From NCBI RefSeq assembly GCF_000243235.1, contig NZ_JH594606.1, forward strand, positions 1,626,466 through 1,690,465: a stretch of DNA of 64,000 nucleotides, read 5' to 3'. This stretch comes from Gillisia limnaea DSM 15749. Its GTDB lineage: Bacteria > Bacteroidota > Bacteroidia > Flavobacteriales > Flavobacteriaceae. The notes under the pieces were generated by a model that saw only the letters and a program-made list of their open reading frames with translations, did not search any database and was not told the origin of the DNA. This document shows positions 45,728-53,591 of this stretch, in pieces. Position 1 is the stretch's first letter. Each line of letters opens with the position of its first letter. Position numbers and translations under genes: made by a program.

Positions 45728-46948
45728 ATGATAGAAAAGACTGACTTAAATTACGAAAAAGTAGTTCTCATTGGGATCGTTACCAGGGAACAAGACGAAG
45801 ATAAATTAAACGAATACTTAGACGAACTCGAATTTCTTACCTATACTGCCGGAGGGGAAGTACTTAAACGCTTCACTCAAAAAATGGAAAAACCAGACCC
45901 GAAGACTTTTATGGGCTCCGGAAAAATCCTGGAAGTAAAAGCATTTATTGATGAGCACGATGTGGGAACCGCCATTTTTGACGATGAACTCTCCCCTGCC
46001 CAGCAAAAGAATATCGAAAAGGTACTGAATGTAAAAATTTTAGACAGGACAAATCTAATCCTCGACATATTCGCACAAAGAGCCCAAACCAGTTATGCCC
46101 GGAAGCAGGTAGAACTGGCACAATATCAATATTTATTGCCAAGACTGGCAGGAATGTGGACACACCTTGAAAGACAGCGTGGGGGTATTGGAATGCGCGG
46201 TCCCGGGGAAACAGAAATTGAAACAGACAGACGAATTGTTCGGGATAAAATATCACTCCTTAAAAAGAAAATTGAAACCATCGATAAACAGATGGAAGTT
46301 CAAAGAGGAAACCGTGGACAACTGGTGCGTGTTGCTTTAGTAGGGTATACCAATGTTGGAAAATCCACCTTGATGAATCTTATAAGCAAAAGCGAGGTTT
46401 TTGCAGAAAATAAACTTTTTGCAACCCTGGATACAACGGTACGAAAAGTAGTGATAAGGAATTTGCCTTTTTTATTGACAGATACCGTTGGTTTCATACG
46501 GAAGTTGCCTACCCAGCTTATAGAATCATTTAAATCTACATTAGATGAAGTTCGCGAAGCAGATCTATTGCTGCACATTGTAGATATTTCACATCCAAAT
46601 TTTGAAGAGCACATAGCATCGGTAAATCAAACCCTTGCCGATATTAAAAGTGCCAATAAGCCAACTATTATGGTTTTCAATAAAATTGATGCCTATACGG
46701 CAGAAAAGATCGAAGAAGATGATCTTATCACTGAAAAATCAAAAGAGCACTACTCCCTTGAAGAATGGCAACAAACCTGGATGAACAAATTAGGTGATAA
46801 TGTAATTTTTATTTCCGCACTCAATAAAGAAAATATTGAAGACTTTAAAAGGAAAGTTTATGAAACTGTACGACAAATTCATGTTACACGTTTTCCTTAT
46901 AATAATCTCCTTTATCCTGAATATGACACTTACGGAGAAGAAGAATAG
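45728..46948 (+). CDS. hflX: Ribosome-associated GTPase HflX
   Basis: GTPase that binds 50S subunits and splits stalled ribosomes under stress. The ATG at 45728 (MIEKTDLNYEKVVLIGIVTRE) is preferred over a TTG at 45710; length is 406 residues. The N-terminal HflX domain contains DPKTFMGSGKILEV. The linker GPGETEIETDRR follows, then the G domain: G1 GYTNVGKST (near 208-216), G3 DTVGFIRKLP, G4 NKID and a G5-like ISALN. Order and length are normal. Confidence 0.96.
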   Translation: MIEKTDLNYEKVVLIGIVTREQDEDKLNEYLDELEFLTYTAGGEVLKRFTQKMEKPDPKTFMGSGKILEVKAFIDEHDVGTAIFDDELSPAQQKNIEKVLNVKILDRTNLILDIFAQRAQTSYARKQVELAQYQYLLPRLAGMWTHLERQRGGIGMRGPGETEIETDRRIVRDKISLLKKKIETIDKQMEVQRGNRGQLVRVALVGYTNVGKSTLMNLISKSEVFAENKLFATLDTTVRKVVIRNLPFLLTDTVGFIRKLPTQLIESFKSTLDEVREADLLLHIVDISHPNFEEHIASVNQTLADIKSANKPTIMVFNKIDAYTAEKIEEDDLITEKSKEHYSLEEWQQTWMNKLGDNVIFISALNKENIEDFKRKVYETVRQIHVTRFPYNNLLYPEYDTYGEEE

Positions 46949-47004
46949 GGTTGGTACCTATTGTTCTTCTTCATAAATTAGATAAAATTTAATTTTTTAT
47001 ACCA

Positions 47005-47736
47005 ATGAAAAATTCATTTCTTTTTTTGACTGTATTTCTTTTCTGCGGAATAGTAGCTGCACAAAATTTTGAAGGTTCCTGGAAACTTATGCTGGAAAAC
47101 GGAGAACCTATCGCCAACCGGGAAGTGATTCGGATCAATCAGGATGGTTATTTTGCCTATGGATCTAAGGAAATAGACAATAACAACTTTTTAAGTGCAG
47201 CTGGCGGGAAATTTCAACTAAATGGATCAGATTATAGTATAGTTCAGGATTTTAATACCAAAGATCCCAACAGTATTGGTAAGGAACTGAAGTACACCCT
47301 GAAATGGGAAGACGATGATAAAGTTATTATTTCCAATGACACGCATACCGAGGTATGGAAACGGGTTTCAGAAAAAAAAGATGACCTTACCCAAAACTGG
47401 GTAATTACCGGAAGAGAACGAAACGGAGAAATGACTACGATGACACCGGGAAATCGTCGCACAGTTAAAATTTTAGGTGGCGGAAGGTTCCAATGGATCG
47501 CCTTTAATTCTGCCTCCAAAGAATTTAGTGGCACCGGCGGAGGGACCTACACCGCTGAAGACGGAAAATACATTGAAACTATTGAATTCTTTTCCCGCGA
47601 CAATCGTCGGGTAGGTGCAAAGCTGGAATTTGACTACGAGACTAAAGACGGAAAATGGCATCATAAAGGAGAAAGTTCTAAAGGCGATCCAATCTATGAG
47701 ATCTGGTCTCCATATAGTGAAGCTTATACAAAATAG
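47005..47736 (+). CDS. Secreted protein with two lipocalin-like repeats, unknown function
   Basis: A 243-residue protein with a signal peptide ending near AAQNFEG. Two halves look alike: residues about 20-115 (FEGSWKLMLENGEPIANREVIRINQDG...EVWKRVS) and 125-240 (TQNWVITGRERNGEMTTMTPGNRRTVKIL...IYEIWSPY). Each resembles a small beta-barrel with a W and a terminal EVW/EIW. No family name was certain. The last about 50 codons occur again, with a nonsense codon, at 52877-53033 on the far side of the carotenoid island. Confidence 0.8.
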   Translation: MKNSFLFLTVFLFCGIVAAQNFEGSWKLMLENGEPIANREVIRINQDGYFAYGSKEIDNNNFLSAAGGKFQLNGSDYSIVQDFNTKDPNSIGKELKYTLKWEDDDKVIISNDTHTEVWKRVSEKKDDLTQNWVITGRERNGEMTTMTPGNRRTVKILGGGRFQWIAFNSASKEFSGTGGGTYTAEDGKYIETIEFFSRDNRRVGAKLEFDYETKDGKWHHKGESSKGDPIYEIWSPYSEAYTK

Positions 47737-47739
47737 GAT

Positions 47740-47904
47740 CTAATGCTGTAAAATTGATTCCATCGGTGCAAGAAATGGTTTCTCCGGAACCGTTTTGAGG
47801 GCAAATAAAATTCTATCTTCCATCACAATATCTACAACGTCTCCCGATATACGTATGGATTGAGCAATTCGCATAGCTTCATCGGTGTTTGTATCGAATT
47901 CGCG
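47740..47904 (-). pseudogene. C-terminal remnant of a homologue of the 53034 gene
   Basis: A minus-strand frame of about 54 codons that begins after a stop, has no usable 5' part, and ends KTVPEKPFLAPMESILQH with TAG at 47740. The intact minus-strand gene at 53034-53450 ends KIPKGISLIPVEAILQR, clearly similar at the last 18 residues. As with the intact gene, it converges on a copy of the 47005-type gene with almost no spacing. It is read as a truncated paralogue at the left edge of the island. The stretch 47905-48279 beyond it holds nothing recognised. Confidence 0.6.
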
Positions 47905-48279
47905 TTATGCTTATTTCAAAATAATAATTTCTTAATGCAATATGCTAGCGTTGAGTTAAGTCTGGATTATAATTACACCATTGTTCGTTTTTTGTTTGTA
48001 ATTTCCAATTACAGGAAACTTTCATTTTAAAAATACACCAAAAATTCAATCTGCTAATTTCAGAAATTAATAAATTTTCTTATACAAGTAATTGCACATA
48101 ATCTATTAGGATGTCACTTGTTTAAATTGGTGATTTCCACTGTTACCACACATTTGAAGAAATGAAATGGGAGGATTTACAAATCTGATTTATTTTAAAG
48201 AATATCTATCTGAAGAGTCAAGGGTACAGAAATTGAAAAACTAAATGGTCAGGCATTCTAGAAAACATTTATTAAAAAT

Positions 48280-49047
48280 ATGGATATTAAGAAAACAGTT
48301 CTAGTCGCTTTATCGATGCTCTTTTTCATCATTGGTTTTATGATGAGTTCTGTTCCATCAGAACAGTTTGTAGAAACTGGATCCATTATTGCCGTTAGTA
48401 TAATTTCCATACCGGCATTTTACGGCATGTGGAAAATATATAGTAGACGGGGAATTGCGGCAATTATGGCCTTGGGGGTATTTGCCTTAATTATTGAATC
48501 AATTGGGATTCATACAGGATTCCCTTATTCACCTTTTGAATATACGATGCCGTTTGGTTATAAGTTATTGGGCACAACACCGTGGACCGTATTTATTGCC
48601 TGGAGCCCGCTAGTTATTGGTGCCTGGTTACTAGCACAAACATGGTTTAAGCATCGCTGGGCACGATTTCTGGCGTACCTTGGGATTCTTGTTGGCACAG
48701 ATATTATCTTGGACCCTGGAGCCGTTGCACGCGGACTATGGGAATACACCAATGGTGGATTATGGTTCGACGTACCTCTACAAAATTTTATTGGCTGGAT
48801 TATTTCAGGAACGATTGCATATCTTATTTTGAAATTGGTTTTGAAACCTGTCATTGTGAACGGTAGCGTGGCGGTTTCAAAGCACCTCTGGATTGGCTCT
48901 CTTTCCCTTCTCCTCTCAATCTTCCTATGGACAGGAGTTGACGCAGGCTATGAATTATGGTTACCTGCGATTGTAGGAATAATCTTTGGGAATATTATAC
49001 TACAAGCATTATTTAAAATTTACGCTACAACTTCACAAAACGTCTAA
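48280..49047 (+). CDS. cruF: CruF-type carotenoid biosynthesis membrane protein
   Basis: A polytopic membrane protein of 255 residues with about seven hydrophobic segments, matching the carotenoid-synthesis (former DUF422) family that includes CruF. Landmarks are GFPYSPFEYTMPFGYKLLGTTPWTV (near 87-110, in parts), DIILDPGAVARGLWEY (near 142-157) and VPLQNFIGWIISG. CruF adds water across terminal double bonds: in haloarchaea it converts bisanhydrobacterioruberin to bacterioruberin, and in some bacteria it acts on gamma-carotene. The prenyltransferase and desaturase of the same island favour the former. The first Met fits the family start. Confidence 0.72.
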   Translation: MDIKKTVLVALSMLFFIIGFMMSSVPSEQFVETGSIIAVSIISIPAFYGMWKIYSRRGIAAIMALGVFALIIESIGIHTGFPYSPFEYTMPFGYKLLGTTPWTVFIAWSPLVIGAWLLAQTWFKHRWARFLAYLGILVGTDIILDPGAVARGLWEYTNGGLWFDVPLQNFIGWIISGTIAYLILKLVLKPVIVNGSVAVSKHLWIGSLSLLLSIFLWTGVDAGYELWLPAIVGIIFGNIILQALFKIYATTSQNV

Positions 49048-49233
49048 AATTCTCATTTATAATTACTTCTATGAGAGTTCTATAAGCTTCCACAAAAGTT
49101 TTAGGGATTTTTGTCAATTACAAAAGTAAATGCGAAATTCTATTAGTAGTGAGAAAATCACATAAGTGGTTGCTAAAGAAATACTGGTCACTCAGAACAT
49201 TTATTTGGTAGATTATTTAATTGAATACAAATG

Positions 49234-49295
49234 TATACAATTGATTAAGTGAATTATAAAGGAGAAATATATGTAAGTTTACGTGTATACAATTG
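49234..49295 (+). promoter_or_regulatory. Repeated TGTATACAATTG sites upstream of higB
   Basis: The 12-mer TGTATACAATTG occurs at 49234-49245 and again at 49284-49295, 50 bases apart, in the 328-bp gap before higB. TAATTGTATATTTG further down contains the reverse core. They could be operators for the HigA regulator, but the second copy also forms part of the left inverted repeat of the cassette. Role inferred only. Nothing else was recognised in the gap. Confidence 0.3.
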
Positions 49296-49304
49296 TTACC
49301 CTTT
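49285..49304 (+). repeat. Left inverted repeat of the HigBA cassette
   Basis: GTATACAATTGTTACCCTTT pairs, with one gap and about three mismatches, with the complement of 50055-50074 beyond higA. Nine bases (TTACCCTTT) are identical at the inner end. The pair brackets the toxin-antitoxin genes. Confidence 0.5.
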
Positions 49305-49351
49305 ATTATGAAAACACATTCGTCAATAGTTCAACATTTGAGAACTAATTG

Positions 49352-49359
49352 TATATTTG
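49352..49359 (+). promoter_or_regulatory. Candidate -7 element of higBA
   Basis: TATATTTG matches the Bacteroidota -7 consensus TAnnTTTG, 16 bases before the higB ATG. No TTTG lies at the expected -33 spacing (the nearest, at 49337-49340, is too close). Confidence 0.35.
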
Positions 49360-49375
49360 TTTCTTAATTGGATTA

Positions 49376-49672
49376 ATGAAACGAATAATTCCAAAAAGTA
49401 CGCTTCGAGAATATCGGGAAAAACAAGCTGATTCCGAACAGTATTTAAAAACTTGGTATGACACAGCAAAAAGTGCTAAATGGTTTTCACCTAACGACGT
49501 CAAACAAACTTACATCAACGCAAGTATTTTAAAGAACGGTCGAGTAGTTTTCAATATAAAAGGAAATTCTTACCGACTGATTGTTAAATTCAATTACGAA
49601 AAACAATGGGCATTTATCCGTTTTATTGGCACACACGCTGAATATGACAAAATAGATGCGGACACGATTTAA
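49376..49672 (+). CDS. higB: Type II toxin HigB (mRNA interferase family)
   Basis: A 98-residue toxin of the HigB type in the RelE/ParE superfamily, which cleaves mRNA at the ribosome. The ATG at 49376 (MKRIIPKSTLREYREKQADS) is chosen since the longer frame to 49349 adds an atypical hydrophobic leader. Diagnostic parts are WFSPNDVKQTYINASILKNGRVVFNIKGNSYRLIVKFNYE (in parts) and the terminal FIRFIGTHAEYDKIDADTI. Toxin first, antitoxin second, 9 bases apart, is the normal hig order. Confidence 0.92.
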   Translation: MKRIIPKSTLREYREKQADSEQYLKTWYDTAKSAKWFSPNDVKQTYINASILKNGRVVFNIKGNSYRLIVKFNYEKQWAFIRFIGTHAEYDKIDADTI

Positions 49673-49681
49673 AAAAAAATC

Positions 49682-50053
49682 ATGGAATTAAGGCCTATTA
49701 AAACTGACAAAGATTACCGAAATGCACTCAAACGCTTGGAAGTGATTTTCGATGCGCCAATCGACACAAAAGAGGGCGACGAGGCGGAAATACTTTCATT
49801 GCTCATTGAGAACTACGAAAACGAACATTATCCGATAGGAGCACCAGACCCAATCGAAGCGATAAAAATACGAATGGAAGAATTGAATATGCGCCAAAAG
49901 GATTTGGTAGGAATAATTGGTGGGAAAAGTCGAGTATCGGAAATCCTCAACCGAAAGAAAAGATTGACTGTCGATATGATACGAGATTTAGAAAGAATAC
50001 TTCAAATTTCGGCTTCGGTATTGGTCAATAATTATCAACTTGCGCCGAAATAA
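49682..50053 (+). CDS. higA: HigA antitoxin, XRE-family regulator
   Basis: A 123-residue antitoxin. The N-terminal part (LRPIKTDKDYRNALKRLEVI and EGDEAEILSLLIENYENEHYPIGAPDP, in parts) matches the HigA family. The C-terminal half is a helix-turn-helix: IRMEELNMRQKDLVGIIGGKSRVSEILNRKKRLT near residues 65-100. It neutralises HigB and represses the operon in known systems. Located 9 bases after higB. Confidence 0.92.
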   Translation: MELRPIKTDKDYRNALKRLEVIFDAPIDTKEGDEAEILSLLIENYENEHYPIGAPDPIEAIKIRMEELNMRQKDLVGIIGGKSRVSEILNRKKRLTVDMIRDLERILQISASVLVNNYQLAPK

Positions 50054-50054
50054 C

Positions 50055-50250
50055 AAAGGGTAATAACGTATATAAAACATAGCGCGAGTCGTTGCTAACA
50101 CAAAGGTTCGGGCATTTTTGGGAAGTCGCCAAATTTTTAAATTTGACGAATTGCCAAAAATAAAATAATTGATAAAATTTAAAAATTCGGCTTATGTTTA
50201 TCGAAACGAAAGTACCTATTTACCGCACTACGCATAAACAAACCGTTAAA
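50055..50250 (+). repeat. Structured cassette-end element after higA (attC-like)
   Basis: Part of a 408-bp gap before the prenyltransferase gene. The outer arm AAAGGGTAATAACGTATATA (50055-50074) is inverted relative to 49285-49304. Inside, a 17-bp arm at 50128-50144 pairs with 50175-50191 (one mismatch, 30-base loop). Near the end CGTTA (50244-50248) complements TAACG at the start. The long folded layout is reminiscent of integron-cassette or similar repeats seen in Flavobacteriaceae; that resemblance is recalled, not tested. No coding sequence was seen. Confidence 0.45.
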
Positions 50251-50311
50251 GGAAGTTTGTTGTTTTTTTGCTACATAGTCAATATATAGTTTTACCAATA
50301 TTTCAAACAAC

Positions 50312-50341
50312 AAAAACCCCGAAGGAATCTACGGGGTTTTT
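50312..50341 (+). terminator. Strong hairpin terminator upstream of the prenyltransferase gene
   Basis: A perfect 10-bp stem (AAAAACCCCG with CGGGGTTTTT) and a 10-base loop. Both strands end in a T tract, so it can act in either direction. It separates the HigBA cassette from the carotenoid gene that follows. Confidence 0.82.
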
Positions 50342-50461
50342 GGATTTTACATTAAATGCAAAACAACACTATTTTTTTGTTTAGCAAACAATTAAAAAAA
50401 ATAAACAAAAAAGCGTAAATTAGTGTATTTAATGATTCTATCATCTTATTTTTGCTGTGCT

Positions 50462-51313
50462 ATGAAACTGACGCTTAGAGAGGTTTTCTTTTTATCCAGA
50501 CCGAGATTCTGGATGTACGTCCTTGGAACTTTTCTTGTTGGTGTTATTTCTTCAGGAAATCTATTTTTGTATAATGATACCACTACACTTCTTTTAATAG
50601 CCTTTGGTCTATTTTTTTCCTTACCGGCTAATGTTTTTATCTACGGTGTTAACGATATCTATGATTACCAAACCGATATCTATAATGATAAAAAGATAAA
50701 ATACGAATCTGTATTAAAACTCGAAAAACATAGAAGCTTGTGGATAACCATGGCTATTCTATTAATTCCTTTTTTGCCTTTATTTTTTATGGTTAATGTA
50801 CCAACAAAACTCGCCTTAATGTTGTTTTTCTTTACGGGACTATTTTATTCCGCAACGCCTGTAAGAGCAAAAAGCAAACCACCTTTAGACGTCCTTTTTT
50901 CTGCAATTATATATGTTTCGCCTGCACTCGTTGGGTTTTTTATCACGGGAAATACTAATATACAATGGTTAGCAGTACTTGGAGGTCTTATTTGGGCCTT
51001 TGGGATGCAAACCTATTCTGCGATTCCAGATATTGAAGCAGATAAAAAAGCGGGCGTGAATACATTGGCAATTATGCTTGGTGAGAAAAGAGCTTTATGG
51101 TTTTGCTTGATAACCTATTTAATCTCTGCATCTATTGGATTTTACTATGTAGGGTTTATTGCAATCGTCTTTGGTATTGTTTATATCTCTATAGTACTTC
51201 TGAGTATAAATAATATTTCGAAACTATTTAAATATTATACCTACTTTCCACTTATCAATGTACTCACAGGAGCAGTATTGTTTTTCGATATGTTTTTTAG
51301 AGAAATACTATAG
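50462..51313 (+). CDS. UbiA-type prenyltransferase, lycopene-elongase-like
   Basis: A membrane prenyltransferase of 283 residues with about eight helices. The ATG at 50462 (MKLTLREVFFLSRPRFWMYV) gives the expected start; upstream alternatives at 50423 (GTG) and 50432 (ATG) exist. The first Asp-rich motif is YGVNDIYDYQTDIYNDKK (N..xD...D, near 76-93), the second AIPDIEADKKAGVNT (near 187-201). SRPRFW...PANVFIYGVNDI.D closely resembles lycopene elongases (haloarchaeal LyeJ, corynebacterial CrtEb), which add C5 units to lycopene. UbiA proteins of other pathways remain possible. It converges on crtI with 6 bases between stops. Confidence 0.7.
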   Translation: MKLTLREVFFLSRPRFWMYVLGTFLVGVISSGNLFLYNDTTTLLLIAFGLFFSLPANVFIYGVNDIYDYQTDIYNDKKIKYESVLKLEKHRSLWITMAILLIPFLPLFFMVNVPTKLALMLFFFTGLFYSATPVRAKSKPPLDVLFSAIIYVSPALVGFFITGNTNIQWLAVLGGLIWAFGMQTYSAIPDIEADKKAGVNTLAIMLGEKRALWFCLITYLISASIGFYYVGFIAIVFGIVYISIVLLSINNISKLFKYYTYFPLINVLTGAVLFFDMFFREIL

Positions 51314-51319
51314 TAAAAA

Positions 51320-52825
51320 CTACAAGGATTCTAAGGGTTTAGAGGTTTTAATCTTTTGAATACGTTTATAGACGAGTTCAGCCGAAATCAAACAAATAGG
51401 CATACCAATTCCCGGACTTGTACCTGCACCAACATAATAAAGATTTTTGACCTTTTTACTATAGTTTAATGGTCGTTTTAGGGTTTGTTTTAAGGTATGT
51501 GCTAATCCTAAAGCGGTGCCTTTATAAGCATTATAATCTCTTCGGAAATCATCACTCCAGTAAGACCTTTCAAACACAATATAATCTTCTATATCCGGCA
51601 GATCTAAGTCCGTTTTCATCAGATTTAAAATCTTTTGACGGTAGCTTTCCATATCAGTTTTGGAAAGTGTTAAACCCGGAGGAATTGGCACCAGAACAAA
51701 TAAATTATCAGTTCCTGGTGGCGATAAGTCCGGATCGGTTTCCGTAGGCTTACATATATAATAACTAGGATCTTCCGGAAGTTTAGGCGTATCAAACAGC
51801 TCTTTGAAATTTTGTTTCCAATCTCCACCAAAGCGTAGATTGTGATGACTTAAAATCTCTAATTCTCTATCCAAACCAAGATACATAATAAACGCACTCG
51901 GACTCAAAACTGCCTTTTCCCAATATCGTTCAGGATAGGTTTGCTGACGCTTCTCAAGTAAATGGGTTTCCGTAAACCATAAATCGGCATTAGAGATGAT
52001 CAAATCTGCTTCTACAACAGTTCCATTTTCGAGTAGAACACCCGTCGCTTCTTTGTTTTTAACTATAATTTTTGACACAGGGCTATTCGTCATAAACTGT
52101 GTACCATGTTTTTTATTAATAGTTACTAGTGCCTTTACAATCTCGTAAATACCTCCTTTAGGGTAGTAAACTCCCATATTGAAATCGATGGCATTCATAA
52201 TATTATACATGGCAGGTGTTTTTGAAGGATCTGAACCTAAAAACACCAATGTATATTCTAATATTTTTTTAACACGCTCGCTTTTAAACCATTTATTTAA
52301 ATAGGATTGCATGGTTTGAAAAGGATTGAGTTCAATCCCTTTTTTAATCACGTCCCATTTTAAAAAATCTAATGAGAACCCTAGATTTCGATACATAAAA
52401 GTATCTTTAGCCATTTCATATTGCTCCCCTGAACGTTTAAGATACTCTCTAATCTTAGGAGTGATACCTGGCTCTAACTGCTCAAAAAGAGGTAAGTCTT
52501 TACCCAGATTAGAATGGATATCGACGATGGGTAATTCCTTATCATTAGAAAAAAACACACGGTAAGATGGAGAGAGTTTTACCAAATCTAAATGTTTAGA
52601 AATGTCTTCATCGAGTAATTTAAAATAATGCTCAAATACATCTGGCATTAGATACCAGGAAGGTCCCATGTCAAACGTGTACCCCTCGGCTTCAAAAATA
52701 TTAGCACGACCACCAAGAGTGGCATTTTTTTCAATGACCGTGACGTTATACCCAGATTTAGCTAACAATGCAGCTGAACCCAGGCCTCCAATTCCGGAAC
52801 CGATAATAATGATTTTCTTTTTCAA
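51320..52825 (-). CDS. crtI: CrtI-type carotenoid desaturase
   Basis: FAD-dependent phytoene-desaturase family enzyme of 501 residues. The dinucleotide fold is IIGSGIGGLGSAALLAKSGY at the N-terminus, followed by EKNATLGGRANIFEAEGYTFDMGPSWYLMP (in parts). It ends with the family signature NLYYVGAGTSPGIGMPICLISAEL near 460-485 (in parts). It could be a phytoene desaturase (CrtI) or a 3,4-desaturase (CrtD), and sequence inspection does not separate them. The FDMGPSWYLMPDVFE block is, from memory, like haloarchaeal enzymes. Being next to an elongase-like and a CruF-like gene makes a CrtD-like role possible. Confidence 0.85.
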   Translation of the reverse strand: MKKKIIIIGSGIGGLGSAALLAKSGYNVTVIEKNATLGGRANIFEAEGYTFDMGPSWYLMPDVFEHYFKLLDEDISKHLDLVKLSPSYRVFFSNDKELPIVDIHSNLGKDLPLFEQLEPGITPKIREYLKRSGEQYEMAKDTFMYRNLGFSLDFLKWDVIKKGIELNPFQTMQSYLNKWFKSERVKKILEYTLVFLGSDPSKTPAMYNIMNAIDFNMGVYYPKGGIYEIVKALVTINKKHGTQFMTNSPVSKIIVKNKEATGVLLENGTVVEADLIISNADLWFTETHLLEKRQQTYPERYWEKAVLSPSAFIMYLGLDRELEILSHHNLRFGGDWKQNFKELFDTPKLPEDPSYYICKPTETDPDLSPPGTDNLFVLVPIPPGLTLSKTDMESYRQKILNLMKTDLDLPDIEDYIVFERSYWSDDFRRDYNAYKGTALGLAHTLKQTLKRPLNYSKKVKNLYYVGAGTSPGIGMPICLISAELVYKRIQKIKTSKPLESL

Positions 52826-52876
52826 TTATGTAAAAATAATGAAGCTTTAAGTAGTTTGAAATTATTTAAGCAGGAA

Positions 52877-53033
52877 TTTTGAATTCTTTTCCCGCGACAA
52901 TCACCGTGTAGCAGCAAGGCTGGAAATTGACTATGAAGTTAAAGTGGGAAAATGGCATCATAAAGGATAAAGTTCTAAAGGAAATCCAATCTATGAGATC
53001 TGGTCGCCATATAAAGATGCTTATAAAAAGTAA
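52877..53033 (+). pseudogene. 3' fragment of a second copy of the 47005 gene
   Basis: About 52 codons closely matching the end of the 47005 gene (FFSRDN.RV.A.LE.DYE, then GKWHHKG, a TAA in place of a GAA codon, SSKG.PIYEIWSPY). The last codons end at TAA 53031-53033. The 5' part is missing and the copy meets the island at about 52876. It lies directly before the convergent 53034 gene, as the 47005 gene lies before the remnant at 47740. Not expected to be expressed. Confidence 0.8.
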
Positions 53034-53450
53034 CTAACGCTGTAAAATAGCCTCTACAGGAATAAGGGAAATCCCTTTCGGAATTTTAGTATGGGTGAAT
53101 ATCACGGTGTTTTCCAAAGGGATATATTGCAGTTGAATATCTTCAACTAACCTGTTTCTACCTTCCCCACTCATTAAATTTCCCTGAAATATATTTTCAG
53201 CGGTTTTCACAAGTCTAACTGTATATTCATCCTGCAGTTGGAAACATTCAGAGATTTTAATCTCAAAATCTTCAACGCAATGAACTCCCTGAACCCTGTC
53301 TTTTGTAATATGGGTTAAGTCAATAGTAAACGTCCTCTGCCCATCACCGGAATTCCAGCTCCATTGCCCGGTTAAATCCTGGGCAGATGCTGAAATACTG
53401 AAACAAGTAAAAATTACGAAGCTGCAAAGTAGTATTGTTTTCATACCCAA
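53034..53450 (-). CDS. Secreted protein of unknown function
   Basis: A 138-residue protein with a signal peptide (FVIFTCFSISASAQ, cleavage near residue 23). The mature part DLTGQWSWNSGDGQRTFTIDLTH looks like a small beta-barrel with an early Trp. The family was not identified. A related C-terminal remnant exists at 47740-47904. The gene converges, with no spacing, on the broken 47005-type fragment. MGMK or the second Met are both possible starts. Confidence 0.7.
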   Translation of the reverse strand: MGMKTILLCSFVIFTCFSISASAQDLTGQWSWNSGDGQRTFTIDLTHITKDRVQGVHCVEDFEIKISECFQLQDEYTVRLVKTAENIFQGNLMSGEGRNRLVEDIQLQYIPLENTVIFTHTKIPKGISLIPVEAILQR

Positions 53451-53591
53451 TTATTTAAGAAATCCTGCCATAGCAGGAGCATTTTTAGAATTCAAGAAGA
53501 TAAGGAATTCTTTTAATAAAAATTTCCCAAATCTTTTCCGCACCCACTAATTCTCTAATAAAGCTAAAGGATGAATTGAAAAAAAACCTGG

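Larger units (their letters stand above)
47905..52876. mobile_element. Accessory island: carotenoid genes plus HigBA, between two broken flanking-gene copies
   Basis: About 5 kb of sequence between a truncated copy of the convergent gene (left) and a truncated copy of the 47005 gene (right). It contains cruF-like, higBA, UbiA-type prenyltransferase and crtI-type genes. No integrase, transposase or tRNA was seen at the ends, so the mechanism of entry is unknown. The limits are set by where similarity to the flanking genes stops and are accurate to a few bases. Confidence 0.55.

Noticed and set aside
50432-50461. Longer N-terminus for the prenyltransferase
   Set aside because: The extra residues (MILSSYFCCA) do not resemble the family start, whereas MKLTLREVFFLSRPRFW does.
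47905-52876. Island considered as a classic transposon or integrative element
   Set aside because: No transposase, integrase, tRNA or perfect target-site duplication was found at its ends.
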